A stretch of 8,664 bases of DNA from an uncultured Desulfobacterium sp. Its GTDB lineage: Bacteria > Desulfobacterota > Desulfobacteria > Desulfobacterales > Desulfobacteraceae. Each line of letters starts with the position of its first letter. Position 1 is the stretch's first letter. The position numbers and the translations under genes were made by a program. The notes under the pieces are model-generated. The model was not told the origin of the DNA. It did no database searches and worked only from the letters and a program-made list of their open reading frames with translations. The stretch covers positions 1 through 8,664 of the forward strand of contig CAKZLA010000528.1 in NCBI GenBank assembly GCA_937124525.1. Reading direction: 5' to 3'. This document shows, one piece after another, positions 5,807 to 8,664 of the stretch.

Positions 5807-7129
5807 TTATTTGTTTTTAAACCGCTTGTTGATTTCAGAGGCCACTGATTCGCAGACGGCATTGGTGAGTTTGGGTAATGCATCGAATATCATATTGTCT
5901 TTATCAAATTGACTCATCGTCTTTGAATATTTCAAACCAATTCTCCCATTTTTTGTTGACACAGATGTCTTTAAATCAGTGCTAAGGGCTCTTATTGTAA
6001 GGTTTAATCGCAAGTCTTCGACATAATCGTTTTCTCCCCTGTCAATCGAAAGGCTTTGGAAAATCCGCAGTTTTGCTTTCTGTTTGTCAAAAGAGATTTT
6101 GTACCCATGCTTTGTAAAAAAACCATTAATCAACTCCGATGATTTATCCAGAAACTGTTTGTCGTTGCCACTCAAAAGCGCCCTGTTTTCAGGCTGAATC
6201 GTGATCCATAGATTATCATCCAGCCCTGTCGTGGGGGTCTCGTCTTCAAAAAAAGTCTCTTCCATTAAATCAGCGGGAATATCCCGCTGCTGAACCTCAA
6301 AAAAGGCAGATGTTTCCTGGCCACCCGAGTCAGTTAAGGTGAGAAGAAACCGCATTTGCGCCCCCGCCTTTTCATAGGTTCCGGTCAATGAGGCCGGGGA
6401 TATTTCAGGGGAGATAGCGGCGGATCTGAATAGTGGTGAGCGGGAAAGAGCGGTGACAATATATTCTCGGAAAAACTCCCCCAACTCCAACGGCTTCTCC
6501 CCATAACGACCTGGACTTAGGGGTTCCACAGAAACAGACAAATGGTGCTCACTGCCATGATAATTTTCCTCTAAAATATTGATAAGCGTATTTGCGACTC
6601 TGGAAAAATCCGGTTCAAACCATTCTTTCTCAACTCCTGTATTGGATATGTTTCCGGATACTGCAATATCTTCACTGGCGAATTGGCCCATTTTTCTCAA
6701 TCTGATGGTAACTTTCAGATGATTTTTTCCAGGGGTATACTTTCCGAAATTCCCGAACAGGCGTAAGGGTTCCTCTCCGATCTCCTGGACGGTGACCCTG
6801 GCGCCATGTCTGGTTATTGCAGTGGCAAGGGCTTCACTCAAATAACGCGAAAACAGCAGGTTCAAGCGGGAGTCCAGCTCCAAAAAATTATTTTCACTGA
6901 TCTGGATTTTTTTCCCATCCAAATCAATCACCCTATCCAGTTTCTCAGCTAATTGTGCCGCCAGATCATCAATATTCTCCGCTTGCAGGAATAACTCTGC
7001 ACCGGAGGAGAACAAAGGTTTTTCAGGGGCCACCTTGCCTGGAATGTGGCCTGCGCATGACAGCAACATAAAAGGCAAGGCAGACAAAAAAATAAAAAGC
7101 AGAATTGATTTTGCAATTCCTCTTCTCAT
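5807..7129 (-). CDS. Large FlgO/CsgG-like lipoprotein, apparently with repeated domains
   Basis: From ATG 7129 the 440-residue product starts with a textbook lipoprotein signal (MRRGIAKSIL..., lipobox MLLSC, C25), which is why I prefer this start although its ribosome binding site is poor (GGAAAG almost touching the ATG). The frame is open to GTG 7300. ATG 7282 has a well-placed AGGGGA and would add 51 residues including a second hydrophobic stretch (FFSVFLLPIYLYCFSIL). Three modules can be seen: residues about 50-165 (DDLAAQLAEKL, then FSRYLSEALATAITRHGARVTVQE, resembling FlgO), about 195-285 (LGEFFREYIVTALSRSPLF, resembling the same helix), and about 305-435 (ELINGFFTKHGYKIS, then LRLNLTIRALSTDLKTSV). 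In Vibrio, FlgO is an outer-membrane protein of the flagellar basal body; no flagellar genes are present here, so that role is not claimed. It is probably an outer-membrane-associated part of the same assembly as its neighbours. Confidence 0.8.
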   Translation of the reverse strand: MRRGIAKSILLFIFLSALPFMLLSCAGHIPGKVAPEKPLFSSGAELFLQAENIDDLAAQLAEKLDRVIDLDGKKIQISENNFLELDSRLNLLFSRYLSEALATAITRHGARVTVQEIGEEPLRLFGNFGKYTPGKNHLKVTIRLRKMGQFASEDIAVSGNISNTGVEKEWFEPDFSRVANTLINILEENYHGSEHHLSVSVEPLSPGRYGEKPLELGEFFREYIVTALSRSPLFRSAAISPEISPASLTGTYEKAGAQMRFLLTLTDSGGQETSAFFEVQQRDIPADLMEETFFEDETPTTGLDDNLWITIQPENRALLSGNDKQFLDKSSELINGFFTKHGYKISFDKQKAKLRIFQSLSIDRGENDYVEDLRLNLTIRALSTDLKTSVSTKNGRIGLKYSKTMSQFDKDNMIFDALPKLTNAVCESVASEINKRFKNK

Positions 7130-7130
7130 C

Positions 7131-7156
7131 TTTCCAGGCCTGGCTGTTTCCAGGCC
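7131..7156. repeat. 10-bp tandem-like direct repeat TTTCCAGGCC
   Basis: TTTCCAGGCC occurs at 7131-7140 and 7147-7156. On the minus strand this puts GGCCTGGAAA twice, the second copy immediately before ATG 7129 of the FlgO-like lipoprotein gene. It is the only SD-like sequence for that start. It could be chance or a small duplication. Confidence 0.4.
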
Positions 7157-7397
7157 CGGCAGAATCGAAAAACAATATAGGTAAATAGGTAGAAGGAAAA
7201 CTGAGAAAAAAATATTTTTTACAATAGCGTTAGTGATTTTCATAATACCATCCATAGAGAACGCAGAAGGAGTAGTAGCCATGCCTGATTCCCCTGTCAC
7301 CTCACCTCTGTCTATCCGTGGGGCTGAATGAAGCTAAAATGGGGAAATCAGTAATTGCGAACTCCTTTATAACTGGCGGACATGTCAAAAGAGGAGA

Positions 7398-8474
7398 CTA
7401 ATTAAAACCATCCCCTGCTAAATTGTTGCCTTGATTTTTATATGGGTTATGACGGCCGGACATCTCTCGGTCACGAACCAGTTCCCGGTCAATAACAAAT
7501 TGAATCACTTGGCGGTTCGCTGTCCCCTGTCTGATACCTCTGAGCAGATTGACCTCGTCTGGGGTATACCTGTAGGGCACGCCACCAATCACCGTTTCTC
7601 CGCCCTGTGCAAGAATATCATGAATTCGCTTTATGACATTTGCCCTCAGATGTGTATGGGTTGTTCCATCGATTTTTACTATCCAGGTTGCAAAACCCTT
7701 TTGTGCGCTGCGGGGGTTTGGATTGGAACCATATTCCTCGGCAGAGGTAACTCCGGTGGTGGTTTTCAACACCTTGTCAAATATTTCTAAAAGTTCATAA
7801 TCAGTTATGCCTTCCAGCCTCACCATTATCTGTCGTTTATATTTTTCAATATTTCTATCCAGTGCGCTGCCACCTTGTGTGTCCCCCCATTTATCACTGC
7901 CAGCTGTTATTTTTCTTACTACTTCATAACCGACTTCCTTTTCGAGATTGGCAATCGCTCTTTTTCTGCTTCGCTCGGTCAGTTCAAAAGGTTTCTCAAT
8001 ACCGATCACCGAATTGCCTGCGCTATCATACCCCTTGCATAGGAGACTACCATCTGCGGCATAATAGCCATCACCCGTTTTGTTAATATCCATTTCCAGC
8101 CAAAGAATCAAAGCCACATCTGCTGAATATTTCTTGCACAGATCCGTAGCCATAAGAGCTGAGTGCTGCTTGCTTCTATCCACCCATTTGTTGAATTCTT
8201 TCTCAAGGGCTTCACTGGCAAACGGATCTACAACATCATAACCTTTATCGTTCAATTTATTGTTTATCGGAATCATTGTCCTTATGTAATGCTGTCTGGC
8301 GACCCCGCTATCTGTTATGTTTCTCCCGGATTCCACATAAAACGGCAAAACAACAATCCTCGTAGACGCAGCCCGAGCCTGGGCCGTGATCCCCATGATA
8401 AACAGCAGTAACAGAACATAACTGAAAGCTTTTTTTGAAATCATTGAATACACCTTTCCTTGACAACATCTCAT
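7398..8474 (-). CDS. Exported CsgG/LpoB-like protein, first gene of the cluster
   Basis: The product has 358 residues. ATG 8474 has a near-ideal AAGGAGG 5 nt upstream. A second in-frame ATG at 8444 also has an SD-like AAGGAAAGG and would give a more compact signal peptide; 8474 is kept for its stronger site. The signal peptide (hydrophobic 18-30) has cleavage motif ARA (33-35), with no lipobox, so the product is probably soluble and periplasmic. The mature protein opens with RIVVLPFYVESG, the strand typical of CsgG/LpoB-like domains. It continues with a helix and GYDVVDPF, then CKKYSADVALILWLEM (113-128), where this fold usually has a conserved 'A D' strand. A second alpha/beta module (214-290) has MVRLEGITDYELLEIFDKVL, then FATWIVKIDGT. 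The C-terminus is charged and Asn/Gly-rich. It is the promoter-proximal gene of the exported-protein series, about 270 nt ahead of the FlgO-like start at 7129. The precise role is unknown. Confidence 0.8.
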   Translation of the reverse strand: MRCCQGKVYSMISKKAFSYVLLLLFIMGITAQARAASTRIVVLPFYVESGRNITDSGVARQHYIRTMIPINNKLNDKGYDVVDPFASEALEKEFNKWVDRSKQHSALMATDLCKKYSADVALILWLEMDINKTGDGYYAADGSLLCKGYDSAGNSVIGIEKPFELTERSRKRAIANLEKEVGYEVVRKITAGSDKWGDTQGGSALDRNIEKYKRQIMVRLEGITDYELLEIFDKVLKTTTGVTSAEEYGSNPNPRSAQKGFATWIVKIDGTTHTHLRANVIKRIHDILAQGGETVIGGVPYRYTPDEVNLLRGIRQGTANRQVIQFVIDRELVRDREMSGRHNPYKNQGNNLAGDGFN

Positions 8475-8664
8475 AATAACCTCCTTGAAATTGTTTGATG
8501 GTATTAAAGGGTCTTAAAATGATTGCTATTTTTATTAATAAAATCTAATATTTATATCTCAATTGTCCTTTTGGTGTTTTTAAATATAACACCTTGAAAT
8601 AATTAATATTTTTGAAATTTCTTTCAATATCCTTCTATTAATAAAATTTTTTTATAATCTCTTA
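8475..8664 (-). promoter_or_regulatory. AT-rich leader and probable promoter region of the exported-protein cluster
   Basis: These 190 bases are markedly more AT-rich than the genes and contain no ORF. A perfect AAGGAGG sits at the gene-proximal end. Minus-strand TTGAGA (8557-8562) with TATTAA 16 nt downstream is a weak candidate for -35/-10 elements; in such AT-rich DNA this may be chance. Two palindromes, GGTGTT/AACACC at 8573-8593 and TTGAAA/TTTCAA at 8612-8627, lie upstream of the candidate promoter and could be operator sites. TATTAATAAAAT occurs twice as a direct repeat (8533-8544 and 8636-8647). Confidence 0.4.

Noticed and set aside
5779..5883. N-terminal extension of the FlgT/LPP20-like protein to 5883
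   Set aside because: It would overlap the end of the upstream lipoprotein gene by 77 bases, and the signal peptide begins at ATG 5778 with its own ribosome binding site.

Overview
The window is 8.7 kb with eight genes, all on the minus strand, so transcription runs from high to low coordinates. In that order they are: an exported CsgG/LpoB-like protein (7398-8474), a FlgO-like multidomain lipoprotein (5807-7129), an exported FlgT/LPP20-like protein (4990-5778), a TPR lipoprotein (3834-4751), a coiled-coil lipoprotein (2251-3603), a periplasmic S1C trypsin-like protease without PDZ domain (1195-2022), an alternative sigma-70 factor with regions 2, 3 and 4 (248-964), and the first 82 residues of a zinc-binding anti-sigma-like protein (1-246, cut by the window edge). 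No tRNA, rRNA, CRISPR array or transposase gene was seen.

The organism is a Gram-negative bacterium: there are several lipobox signal peptides, a periplasmic DegP-type protease, and proteins that resemble outer-membrane-associated CsgG/FlgO/FlgT/LpoB-like families. Moderate G+C, strong AAGGAGG-type ribosome binding sites and the style of the exported proteins fit a Desulfobacterota (deltaproteobacterial) genome. That placement is an impression and has not been tested by search.

The right part (about 2250-8664) is a run of five exported proteins, probably one or two operons reading out of the AT-rich leader at 8475-8664. Four of them share the look of small alpha/beta CsgG-like modules; the fifth is a mostly helical lipoprotein. 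Together they look like parts of an envelope assembly, but I cannot name the system. The left part (1-2022) is a protease followed by a probable terminator, then a sigma factor translationally coupled to a candidate anti-sigma factor.

The clearest non-genic structure is a 133-bp element (3697-3829) with roughly 22-bp terminal inverted repeats beginning GGGCTTGGT, flanked by a perfect 8-bp direct repeat TAGCTTAG. It is a MITE-like insertion whose target site contains the stop codon of the TPR lipoprotein gene, so the reading frame was left intact. Other signals are a 9-bp-arm hairpin just upstream of the sigma factor's ribosome binding site, a 10-bp inverted repeat in the leader of the TPR gene, and two small palindromes upstream of the first gene. 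No stretch without a gene exceeds about 240 bases.
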